The position numbers and the translations under genes are program-made. Shown piece by piece: positions 1 through 7,876 of a stretch of DNA of 64,000 nucleotides (position 1 is the first letter of the stretch; each line of letters opens with the position of its first letter). The notes beneath the pieces are model-generated. The model saw only the letters and a program-made list of their open reading frames with translations, had not been told where the DNA came from and ran no database searches. Source of the stretch: DAHUXN01 sp963811805 (lineage in GTDB: Bacteria > Acidobacteriota > Terriglobia > Acidiferrales > UBA7541); contig CAWESU010000001.1 in assembly GCA_963811805.1 (NCBI GenBank), forward strand, positions 2,108,001 through 2,172,000, in the 5' to 3' direction.

Positions 1-1
1 A

Positions 2-1756
2 CTCACTGGGACTGGCCAAACCATCGTCGTGGTCGAGGATAGCGACACGTACGAAACAGACGTCGCGACCTATCGCAGCACATTTCTGAGCAACTATTCG
101 GGCGCGGTCACCACGGTTCATCCCAGCGGAAGCAACAGCTGCACAGACCCCGGAACTAATATGGACGACGCGGAAACAGACATCGATGCGGAAGTCGCCA
201 GCGCCATCGCGCCCAACGCTTCGATTGAAGTGGCCAGCTGCACGACCACGGCGACGTTTGGCGGACTCTTGGCGGTCGAAAATCTCCTTACCGCCGCCAC
301 TCCTCCGGCGATCATCAGCATGAGCTACGGCGAATGTGAGGCAGCCAACGGTGTCGCCTCCAACGCAGCATTCAATTCCGCTTTTCAGACCGGAGCTGCG
401 GCGGGGGTCTCGATTTTCGCAAGCGCAGGCGACGCGGGCCCCTCTTCTTGCGCACCTCTCTTCATGAACGGAAGCGATTACGCTTATCCCGGCGTGGGGG
501 TGACCGGATGGGGCGACACTATTTACAACGTTGCGGTGGGCGGGACGGATTTTGAGGACACCTACAATGCGGTCGAAGGCTCGCCGCCAACGCCGGTGAG
601 CACGTATTGGAATTCGAACAACACCAGTACCACGGACAGCTCAGCGAAATCCTACATTCCTGAAATTCCCTGGAACGACTCGTGTGCTGGCTACCTGCTC
701 TATAATTACCACGGCGACGCGAGCGGCTACGGCTCGACCGGACTGTGCTCGAGCTCCACTTACCGAAGCACCGCGGCGGGATCCGGCGGCCCGAGTGGCT
801 GTGCCACCGGCGGAGGAGGGACGGACCAGACGAGCTATGCCGTCGTCGACGGAACTTGTGCGGGATATGCCAAGCCTTCCTGGCAATCTGGGATTCTCGG
901 GAATCCGGCCGACGGAGTCCGGGATGTTCCGGATGTGTCGCTCTTTGCCGCTAACGGCGTCTGGGGCCACTATGTAACCATCTGTTTCTCCGACACGACG
1001 AACGGTGGGAAATCGTGCGCTGGCGCCCCCAGCACGTGGACTGGCTTTGGAGGGACTTCCGTTGCCGCACCAGTGATGGCGTCGATTCAAGCGCTGGTCG
1101 ACGAGGAATGGGTAATCCGCGCGGGCAATCCCAACCCTACGTATTATTCGATCGCTAAGGCGGAGTTCGGAGCCACCGGCGATACTGCCTGCTATTCGAT
1201 CAACCAGCCCCCGCCACGAGGATTGGCCACATCCTGCGTTTTCTATGACATCACCCAAGGCGATACGGTGGTGGATTGCCGCTACAACGGAATGAACGAC
1301 GCCGAGGGAGCCGGGTGCTACCTGCCGTCAGGTACCACCGGAGTCCTCAGCACGCAGGCGCTGACCACTGGCACAGTCGTCACGGGAGGTTCCGGCTACA
1401 CCAGCCCGCCCACGTGCACGATCGGTTCGCCCAGTAACCTCAATGAATATCTTTCGCCGAGTGGCGGGACGCTTTGGGCGGGGGGAATACAAGCGACTTG
1501 CATCGCCACGATCAATATCATCACCAATGCAGTGAGTTCGATCACCATTGTCACTGCCGGAGCAGGCTACGCGGGCGGCGCGTCTTGCACGCTCACGGGA
1601 GGTGGAGGAACGGGAGCCACTTGCTCGGTGTCGCCCGTCATGGGCATCGTCGCGTCGGCATATCAGCCCGCGTACGGTGCTACGCCGGGATGGGACTTTG
1701 CAACCGGCATCGGCAGCGTCAACGCTTATAATCTGGTGTTCAACAGTGCTTGGTAG
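2..1756 (+). CDS. Secreted S53 (sedolisin/kumamolisin-like) serine protease, 5' end outside window
   Basis: This is the catalytic part of a sedolisin-family acid endopeptidase, which acts outside the cell. The reading frame is open from base 2 and the first residues (GTGQTIVVVEDSD) match the start of the S53 domain, so the signal peptide and propeptide lie upstream of the window. The catalytic Glu and Asp are read in ETDID (codons at 173 and 185), the oxyanion Asp in SAGDAGPSS, and the nucleophile Ser in FGGTSVAAP (codon at 1058). A GWDFATGIGSVNA stretch near the end matches the usual sedolisin C-terminus. Between the Ser and that stretch sits an extra Gly-rich region (about 1350-1640) with two GSGY/GAGY-type repeats. 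The family call is strong; the true start cannot be seen. Confidence 0.9.
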   Translation, partial: LTGTGQTIVVVEDSDTYETDVATYRSTFLSNYSGAVTTVHPSGSNSCTDPGTNMDDAETDIDAEVASAIAPNASIEVASCTTTATFGGLLAVENLLTAATPPAIISMSYGECEAANGVASNAAFNSAFQTGAAAGVSIFASAGDAGPSSCAPLFMNGSDYAYPGVGVTGWGDTIYNVAVGGTDFEDTYNAVEGSPPTPVSTYWNSNNTSTTDSSAKSYIPEIPWNDSCAGYLLYNYHGDASGYGSTGLCSSSTYRSTAAGSGGPSGCATGGGGTDQTSYAVVDGTCAGYAKPSWQSGILGNPADGVRDVPDVSLFAANGVWGHYVTICFSDTTNGGKSCAGAPSTWTGFGGTSVAAPVMASIQALVDEEWVIRAGNPNPTYYSIAKAEFGATGDTACYSINQPPPRGLATSCVFYDITQGDTVVDCRYNGMNDAEGAGCYLPSGTTGVLSTQALTTGTVVTGGSGYTSPPTCTIGSPSNLNEYLSPSGGTLWAGGIQATCIATINIITNAVSSITIVTAGAGYAGGASCTLTGGGGTGATCSVSPVMGIVASAYQPAYGATPGWDFATGIGSVNAYNLVFNSAW

Positions 1757-1834
1757 ATATAGCGACGACCACTCCATGCAATACAAATCTTTGCGAGCGT
1801 CCGTACCGTTTGAGGCCAACGAGATGAAAACGTC

Positions 1835-3847
1835 ATGAACTTCTCCGACGCCAGAATTTACCGAGCGTTCCTCATCGTCATCGCGGCGTTCGCGCTCGTG
1901 GTGGCCGCGCCGATCTCCGCACAGAACAGCTCGTCTCAGCGCAACGGTCTCCCCGACGATTGGACCCACCATCACGCCGTGTTCGCCGATGCCGGCACGG
2001 CAGAACGGGCCATCCAAAACGGGACATACGATCAATGGCTAAGAATCGTCGACGATCCGCGATACCAATTGCAACAAGCGAAACGAATTGCAGCGGCGCG
2101 GGCCAAGACGACGAGCGTTCGCGAAACCAATTCCAGCACGGACGGCGACCTAGGGACCGGCGATGAACCACCCGCCGACACGTACAGCGCGCCGCATGAG
2201 CCTATGCGGCTTCCCCGGGGGCTGACGAGGGCAATCATTCCGCCTAAATCGACCGGCGCTGGCAGGGTTCCTGAATTCGGTCGCTGGCCAGTGTATCCCC
2301 CGCTACGGGGGCGGCGATATCACAACGACCAGAAAATGGACTGGAGCGAAACGCTGGGAAGCGGCGGAAGCTTGGGCCTGGGGAATTATCCCGCAAAATA
2401 TTCGTTTTCAACCTCAACATCGAGCTGCGCAGACTGGGTCGCGTACGGCACGGGTGCGCCCGGAGGCGCGACGCAGGCAACGATCCTCGCCTACGCGAAC
2501 CTGTATGCGGGTACGTGCACCGGCAGCGTCCCGACTGTGAGTTGGGCTTTTAACACCGGTACCAACAGCACGATTCTCACCTCCCCGGTCCTTTCACTCG
2601 ATGGAACGCAGATCGCTTTCGTGCAGAATAGTTCCGCTGGCGTTGCCAGCCTCGTCGTTTTGAAGTTGTCCGCAAGTGGCACGCTCACCGCACCCACTGG
2701 TCTTTCCAGCCAACTCTCCGGCAGCGCCTATCGTTCCTGTACGGCGCCCTGTATGTTCAGCTTGGATTTCAGCGGCAGCGCCAGCGACAGCGGCTCATCC
2801 GCTTGGTACGACTATCCGTCGGATACTCTTTGGGTGGGCGACGATAGCGGCTTGCTTCACGAGTTCACTGGAGTTTTCGCCGGGTCGCCCGTGGAAGTGA
2901 CCACCGGCGGCTGGCCGGCGACGGTCAGCGCATCACCACTGAGCGGTCCAGTTCGTGATCCAGTTACAGGAAACGTGTTTGTGGGCGATTACAATTTGAC
3001 CAGTGATTCGGCCTGCACGCCGTCATCTTCCACTTCAATCGCCCCCTGCGGATTTCTCTATTCCTACAATTCTTCGACCGGTGCGTTGAATGCCAAATCC
3101 GCCCAATTGGATTACAACTTCGGGATCGTAAGCCCTCCGGTGCTGGACCAGACCGCGGCACAGCTCTACGTGGCCGTGGGCTCGGATGGCGAAACCGGAG
3201 CTTCAGCGAAATGTGGAACGGACACACCTTGCGCCGCGGTCTTTCAACTGTCGACGAGCTTCACGAGCGGCTCGAGCGGTACCGAGGCGACGGTCGGTCC
3301 CGGTTATGATTTCCTGCTGATCGGGACGTTCGACAACGAATATTTTACGTCCGCAAATGCTTCCAGCCCCACCGGCCACATGTACGTGGTCGGAAACACC
3401 GGTCCGGCAAACAACACGCTCTACCAGGTATCGATTACCGCCAACGCGATGAGCACCACCTCTACGGCGGGTCCAGTGGTCGCGCTGAACTACACCGGTG
3501 GCTATTACGCTGCGGGGCTTGGCGTTACCGAGTTCTTCAACGGCGGCACCGACTACATCTTTCTGAGTACCCTGGCCTTCAGCGACTACTTGGGATGTGG
3601 CGCAACGCCAAGCATTGCCATTGGCTGCGTGGTGGGATTCAATGTGACGAGCGGCACGATCTCCCCTTTGACCCTTCCGACAGGATCATCGCCTGCCGCG
3701 GGGGGTGCGAGCGGAATCATCGTGGATAACGCCGGCTCCGCAGCCGGTGAATCGAACATCTATTTTTCGGCGCTCGCGAACCAGACTTGCGTCACATCGG
3801 GCGGCAGCAGCGGTTGCGCGATTCAAATTTCGCAGTCCGCGCCATGA
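1835..3847 (+). CDS. Secreted protein of unknown function, beta-propeller-like
   Basis: The product is 670 residues. It starts with a signal peptide (hydrophobic FLIVIAAFALVVAAP followed by ISAQ) and then a charged linker of about 110 residues. The rest is rich in Ser, Thr, Gly and aromatic residues. Phrases such as SPVLSLDGTQIAFVQ and TLWVGDDSGLLHEFTG resemble blades of WD40/PQQ-like propellers, and several Cys pairs fit an extracytoplasmic protein. It begins 78 bases after the S53 protease on the same strand, so the two may be co-transcribed. I do not recognise a named family, and no catalytic motif is visible. Confidence 0.75.
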   Translation: MNFSDARIYRAFLIVIAAFALVVAAPISAQNSSSQRNGLPDDWTHHHAVFADAGTAERAIQNGTYDQWLRIVDDPRYQLQQAKRIAAARAKTTSVRETNSSTDGDLGTGDEPPADTYSAPHEPMRLPRGLTRAIIPPKSTGAGRVPEFGRWPVYPPLRGRRYHNDQKMDWSETLGSGGSLGLGNYPAKYSFSTSTSSCADWVAYGTGAPGGATQATILAYANLYAGTCTGSVPTVSWAFNTGTNSTILTSPVLSLDGTQIAFVQNSSAGVASLVVLKLSASGTLTAPTGLSSQLSGSAYRSCTAPCMFSLDFSGSASDSGSSAWYDYPSDTLWVGDDSGLLHEFTGVFAGSPVEVTTGGWPATVSASPLSGPVRDPVTGNVFVGDYNLTSDSACTPSSSTSIAPCGFLYSYNSSTGALNAKSAQLDYNFGIVSPPVLDQTAAQLYVAVGSDGETGASAKCGTDTPCAAVFQLSTSFTSGSSGTEATVGPGYDFLLIGTFDNEYFTSANASSPTGHMYVVGNTGPANNTLYQVSITANAMSTTSTAGPVVALNYTGGYYAAGLGVTEFFNGGTDYIFLSTLAFSDYLGCGATPSIAIGCVVGFNVTSGTISPLTLPTGSSPAAGGASGIIVDNAGSAAGESNIYFSALANQTCVTSGGSSGCAIQISQSAP

Positions 3848-3885
3848 GTGAGGCTGGTAACCGGCGGGCGTTAAGCGGCTGTGCA

Positions 3886-4071
3886 ATGAGCGACGAGAAA
3901 AAAGACACATCGACAATACAGGACGCAGCTGCGTCGGCGGTCCAGAAACGGAAAAAGCCCTACGAGAAACCCTCGTTTCGGGCCGAGCGAGTTTTCGAAA
4001 CCATGGCTTTGTCTTGCGGAAAGGTTTCGACAACACAAGGCCTGTGCCAATTCAATCGGAAGAATTCTTGA
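3886..4071 (+). CDS. Short Cys-containing peptide, possible RiPP-type precursor
   Basis: This is a 61-residue peptide with a charged N-terminal half (MSDEKKD...) and the core-like segment KKPYEKPSFRAERVFETMAL followed by SCGK and a Gly/Thr/Gln-rich tail with a second Cys. An in-frame ATG at 3844 overlaps the upstream stop and would give 75 residues. I prefer 3886 because MSDEKKD is a typical small-peptide start and 3844 has no ribosome site. Small proteins ending in a KPxYxKP...FET.ALxCGK-type segment are, as I recall, common in Acidobacteria, but I cannot name a characterised family. The next reading frame downstream resembles the C-terminal half of a PqqD peptide-recognition domain, which is why a modified-peptide role is considered. 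No maturase gene is present in the window. Confidence 0.6.
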   Translation: MSDEKKDTSTIQDAAASAVQKRKKPYEKPSFRAERVFETMALSCGKVSTTQGLCQFNRKNS

Positions 4072-4088
4072 AGCCCCTGCGACGATGA

Positions 4089-4304
4089 CACGGCACGGCC
4101 ATCTCGCCACGATTGTGGAACAGCGTCCGACCTGCTTTCGAAGGCGAACCTGCGGAAGCCCTTCGCGATGCCCAGGAGTTTGTTTCCGAGCTGGCCACCA
4201 GCGGCATTTTGCTGATCTCGGAAACGTCCATCGAGCGCCTGTCTTTTCGGCTGTCCGCTTTCGTGCTACTTTGCCCTGCGGATGTTATTCGGCCGAAGAT
4301 TTGA
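4089..4304 (+). pseudogene. Truncated PqqD-like domain remnant
   Basis: This frame follows an in-frame stop at 4086-4088 and has only a TTG (4113) as a possible start. It reads FEGEPAEALRDAQEFVSELA then TSGILLI. This resembles the second half of PqqD-type RiPP recognition domains, in which a short acidic helix is followed by a helix ending in L..L...GLL. The N-terminal half that PqqD needs for its winged-helix fold is missing: only about 40 bases separate this frame from the peptide gene. The frame also runs 23 bases into the next gene. A chance resemblance is possible because the segment is short. Confidence 0.35.
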
Positions 4305-5694
4305 ACGCAGAAATGACCCTCGCCTGGCCGCGTTAGCAGCATGCTTGGTTCTTCCAGTCGTAGTTGTGATCGCCGCCGCGTTATCTGCCGCCAGTCCGCC
4401 ACGCCGGAGCGCTCCCGTAACGTCACCCACGTTTTACAAGAACGTCCTTCCCATCCTCCAGCAGCATTGCCAATCCTGCCACCGCGCCGGCGAAATCGCG
4501 CCCATGCCGCTGGTCACCTACGCGCAAACGCGCCGCTTCGCCACGCAGATCAAGCACAACGTCACGCATCGCATCATGCCGCCGTGGTTTGCCGATCCCT
4601 GCTGCGGCCATTTCTCCAACGATCCCTCGCTCACCGCGCAGCAAATCGCCACGCTCGCTGCTTGGGTTGACGCCGGCGCACCCGCTGGCAATCCCCGCGA
4701 CGCTCCTCCTCCGCGCCTCCGGGCCGCTGGCTGGCTGATTCCTCAGCCCGATGATGTCGTCCAAATGCCTGTCCCTGTTCACATCCCGGCCACCGGCGAC
4801 GTCGAATACACATACGAAATCGTCCCCACGCATTTCACAAAAGACGAATGGGTGCAGCTCTCGGAAATCCGCCCCTCCAGGCGCGCCAATGTTCATCACG
4901 CCGTCGTCTATGTTCGCCCGCCCAATTCCAAGTGGCTCCAGCACGCGCCCGTCGGCGTCCCGTTCACTGCTTCCACGCTCACCAATCCGCAAGACCAGCG
5001 CGACGCCCACTGGACCGACGCTGGCGTTCTCCTCGTCTACGCGCCCGGCAGTTCGCCCGACAACTGGCCCGCGGGCATGGCAAAATTCGTCCCCGCCGGC
5101 TCCGATCTTGTTTTTCAAATGCACTACATCACCAAGGGCCGCCCCGCCTCCGACCAATCCAGCATCGGCCTCGTTTTCGCAAAGCATCCGCCCAAGCAGC
5201 GCGTCCTCACCCTGCAGCTCACCAACGACTGGTTCGTCATCCCTCCCGAAGATCCCGACTATCGCGCCGAAGTTCACGGCACCATCCCCAACGATTGCAC
5301 CCTCCTCAGTTTTTTCCCGCACATGCACCTGCGCGGCAAGGAATTCGAATACAACATCATCCATCCCAACGGCAATAACGGCGCGACCGGTGGCCCGCTC
5401 CATGAAACGACCGAAACCCTTCTGCGCGTCCACTACAATTTTTACTGGCAGCTCAGCTACCGCCTCGCCCAGCCGCTGTTCCTCAAAGCCGGAACCGAAC
5501 TGCAGGCCGTCGCCGTATTCGACAATTCCAAAAACAATCCGCATAATCCCGACCCCACCGTCGCCGTCCGCTGGGGCGATCAGACCTATGACGAAATGAT
5601 GGTCGGCTTCTTCGACGTCGCCGTCCCCGCCTCCGTCGACAAATGGCATTTCTTCATCCGGCCCGGCCACGCCGTCACCACTCCGCCCCACTAA
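4282..5694 (+). CDS. Secreted c-type cytochrome fused to a copper type II monooxygenase-like domain
   Basis: The product is 470 residues. After an N-terminal hydrophobic segment (residues about 16-36) comes a cytochrome c-like module with one haem motif, CQSCH (residues 63-67), and MPPWFADP as a possible distal ligand region. The remaining 330 residues resemble the two-lobed copper type II ascorbate-dependent monooxygenase fold (dopamine beta-hydroxylase/PHM type). Candidate copper ligands are NVHHAVVYV and, later, FPHMHLRGKEF. Such fusions occur in Acidobacteria and Planctomycetes, but their substrates are not established. A periplasmic oxidase or monooxygenase that takes electrons through its own haem is the likely role. 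The start overlaps the PqqD-like remnant. Confidence 0.75.
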   Translation: MLFGRRFERRNDPRLAALAACLVLPVVVVIAAALSAASPPRRSAPVTSPTFYKNVLPILQQHCQSCHRAGEIAPMPLVTYAQTRRFATQIKHNVTHRIMPPWFADPCCGHFSNDPSLTAQQIATLAAWVDAGAPAGNPRDAPPPRLRAAGWLIPQPDDVVQMPVPVHIPATGDVEYTYEIVPTHFTKDEWVQLSEIRPSRRANVHHAVVYVRPPNSKWLQHAPVGVPFTASTLTNPQDQRDAHWTDAGVLLVYAPGSSPDNWPAGMAKFVPAGSDLVFQMHYITKGRPASDQSSIGLVFAKHPPKQRVLTLQLTNDWFVIPPEDPDYRAEVHGTIPNDCTLLSFFPHMHLRGKEFEYNIIHPNGNNGATGGPLHETTETLLRVHYNFYWQLSYRLAQPLFLKAGTELQAVAVFDNSKNNPHNPDPTVAVRWGDQTYDEMMVGFFDVAVPASVDKWHFFIRPGHAVTTPPH

Positions 5695-5786
5695 TTGCGT
5701 TTTGTCATTCCGATTACGTTGTCATCCCGAACCCGGTCGCCGTTTTTGCGAACGGCGGTGAGGGACCTGCTTTTGGCCGTTGCCTT

Positions 5787-5853
5787 CGTAGGGGCGCTGC
5801 TTGCTGCGCCCGCCTGCCCTGACGCAGGAAGGGTCGCGACTCCCCGAGTTGCG
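5787..5853 (+). repeat. REP-like palindromic repeat, copy A
   Basis: The unit starts CGTAGGGGCG, reads through TGCTTGCTGCGCCC, and ends in a second palindrome of the form CGCGACTC-ccc-GAGTTGCG. The first part can fold as GGGCG/CGCCC. The same modules recur at 42254-42279, 42598-42643 (opposite orientation) and 47676-47743 (opposite orientation). It lies between two convergently unrelated genes in non-coding DNA. Confidence 0.75.
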
Positions 5854-5949
5854 CCGCCGTTGCTTTTCCCCAAAGCACGGCTGTTAACGTCGTAACTACC
5901 TTACCATTGCCGTTACCAAGAACCGCGCTAGCCTTATAGAAGGTGGCCC

Positions 5950-6609
5950 ATGAAAAGCCTTGTCTCTCTTGCTGTCATTATCCTCGTACTTGCTGTCACC
6001 CCTTCGCGCGCACAAACTGTGACGGTCGGCCAAAAATCGCCCGTCGATGTCGTCCGCGATTTCATGAAGATCGAAACATCGGGAGGCCGTTTGACTGCCG
6101 AAGGCTGGCGCGAGGCAAGCGTGTTCTTCATAAGACCCAACTTCTGTCCATACCCGCGTAATAACGCTATACACATCATTTTGAACTACAAGGCAAATTA
6201 CGCCGAGTTGACCGCGCGCACAGACAAGTGGACTGAAGTTTATGCAGGCATGAACCAAGTCGGAGTATTAGATTCGGCGCTGCGTTTTACGCCAAGCCCA
6301 GAACCGCCGGGCGTGGAGGTTTTGGTCGCTCCGAGCATCAGGTTCGACCTTGTTCTTACCGATAAACACTGGCAACTTGATTTGAATGATGGAGGCATGT
6401 CGCGTGTCATAGTCGGCCCGCCGGAATGGAAGATTGTGAATGAGTCTCCGGAACTCTGCATCACAATCGACGCTGCTGTCCGCTATGTGACGGAAGCGCG
6501 CGCCAAGACAAAAGATCCTCTGATTAGAAAAAATGCAGATAGCACTCTTGCTGTACTAAAACGAATGCAGCATCCCATCATTAAAGATCCCCTCTCCGCC
6601 CGCAATTAG
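5950..6609 (+). CDS. Secreted protein of unknown function
   Basis: The product is 219 residues with a clear signal peptide (MKSLVSLAVIILVLAVTPSRAQ) and a likely cut after AQ. The mature part is a mixed alpha/beta protein containing two Cys and no motif I recognise. An AAGGTGG ribosome site about 4 bases before the ATG supports the start. Its codon use is less GC-biased than that of its neighbours, and it stands alone between a REP-like repeat upstream and a stem-loop downstream, so it may be accessory DNA. Confidence 0.7.
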   Translation: MKSLVSLAVIILVLAVTPSRAQTVTVGQKSPVDVVRDFMKIETSGGRLTAEGWREASVFFIRPNFCPYPRNNAIHIILNYKANYAELTARTDKWTEVYAGMNQVGVLDSALRFTPSPEPPGVEVLVAPSIRFDLVLTDKHWQLDLNDGGMSRVIVGPPEWKIVNESPELCITIDAAVRYVTEARAKTKDPLIRKNADSTLAVLKRMQHPIIKDPLSARN

Positions 6610-6640
6610 ATTCCGGTCGCATTACAAATGCTTTTTAGGG

Positions 6641-6679
6641 GTCGGAGCCTGCCCGCCGCAGCCGGGCTTCAGCTCCGAC
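6641..6679. repeat. Nested stem-loop repeat
   Basis: GTCGGAGC (6641-6648) pairs with GCTCCGAC (6672-6679), and inside this GCCCG (6651-6655) pairs with CGGGC (6663-6667). No T-tract follows, so it is more like a REP-type intergenic palindrome than a terminator. It lies 30 bases after the stop of the 219-residue secreted protein. Confidence 0.55.
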
Positions 6680-6885
6680 ATAAACTTGCTCTTATAAGTT
6701 GTTCCTTTTCGCGCACGCCTTGCGCGCGATGTTTCCCGTTGTTCGCAACTAACAACTCCCGCACTCGTTTCCCCTCATCACCCCGCGGGGAACTCTTCGC
6801 ACCCATCTTGCGTATTGACATATGAGTCTGCGCGTTTCACAATCCGCGCAACTCGCGTTCACGTAGCTCAAGCGCGCTCACAAAA

Positions 6886-7866
6886 ATGGTCCGCCTCGAA
6901 AATCTCACCAAGGAGTACGACCTCCCTCCCGCGAAGGGAAGGCCCGCGCAAGTCGTCGCCGCCGACCGCATCAACCTCGACATCGCCGACAGCGAGATTT
7001 ACGGCTTCGTCGGCCCCAATGGCGCCGGCAAAACCACCACTTTGAAAATGATCTGCGGCCTGCTCGTTCCCACTTCCGGCTCCGTCGAAGTCCAGGGCAT
7101 CGACGTCGAGCAGCGCCCTGAAGACGCCCAGCAGTTCATCGGCTATCTCGCCGATTTTTTCTCTCTCTATGACGACATGAAAGTCCGGGAGTATCTGGAC
7201 TATTTCGCGCGCGCCTACAAAATGCCCGCCGCGGAAATCCCCGCGCGCGTTACCGAAGTCATCGCCTGGGTCGGCCTCGAACCTAAGCGCGACGCTTTCA
7301 TCCAGGGCCTTTCGCGCGGCATGAAGCAGCGCCTCGGCATCGCTCGTGCCGTTCTGCACAATCCGCCCGTGCTTGTTCTCGACGAGCCCGCCTCCGGCCT
7401 CGATCCCAAAGCGCGCGTCGAACTCAAAGACCTGCTCAAAAATCTGAATCGCGAAGGCAAAACCATTCTCATCAGCTCCCACGTTCTCTCCGATCTCGAG
7501 GAAATCTGCACCTCCGTCGCCATCATGGAGAAGGGCCATCTGTTGCGCGCAGGCAAGCTCGCTGCTGTGATGGAGCAATCCGCCGATACGCCCGCGCGGC
7601 GCCGCATCCGCATTCGCGTCGCCGAAGCCAGCCACCAGCTCATGGAATGGCTCGCCGCCCGCGACGGCGTTTCCGAAACGCATCCCTCCGCCAAGATCAT
7701 TGCCGGCTCAACCGCCGTCGATTTTCTTTTCTCGGGCAACGATTCTGCCTTGGCCGCTCTCGTCAAGGATTTGGTCCTGGCCGGCGCGCCCGTCTGCGCC
7801 GTCGAAGGCTCCTCCGAATCCTTCGAGCAGATTTACGCGCGCCTCTCCGGCGGGGAAGTGATGTGA
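6886..7866 (+). CDS. ABC transporter ATP-binding protein (exporter type)
   Basis: This 326-residue protein has a full nucleotide-binding domain: Walker A GPNGAGKTT, a signature LSRGMKQR, Walker B VLVLDEP and a switch His in LISSHVLSD. After residue about 230 there is an extra C-terminal domain of about 95 residues, as seen in ATPases of the CcmA/NatA/DrrA group that serve ABC-2 exporters. The next gene, 10 bases downstream, is a membrane protein of matching type, so the two should form one transporter. The transported substrate cannot be told from the sequence. Confidence 0.9.
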   Translation: MVRLENLTKEYDLPPAKGRPAQVVAADRINLDIADSEIYGFVGPNGAGKTTTLKMICGLLVPTSGSVEVQGIDVEQRPEDAQQFIGYLADFFSLYDDMKVREYLDYFARAYKMPAAEIPARVTEVIAWVGLEPKRDAFIQGLSRGMKQRLGIARAVLHNPPVLVLDEPASGLDPKARVELKDLLKNLNREGKTILISSHVLSDLEEICTSVAIMEKGHLLRAGKLAAVMEQSADTPARRRIRIRVAEASHQLMEWLAARDGVSETHPSAKIIAGSTAVDFLFSGNDSALAALVKDLVLAGAPVCAVEGSSESFEQIYARLSGGEVM

Positions 7867-7876
7867 ACGCGCGCCC

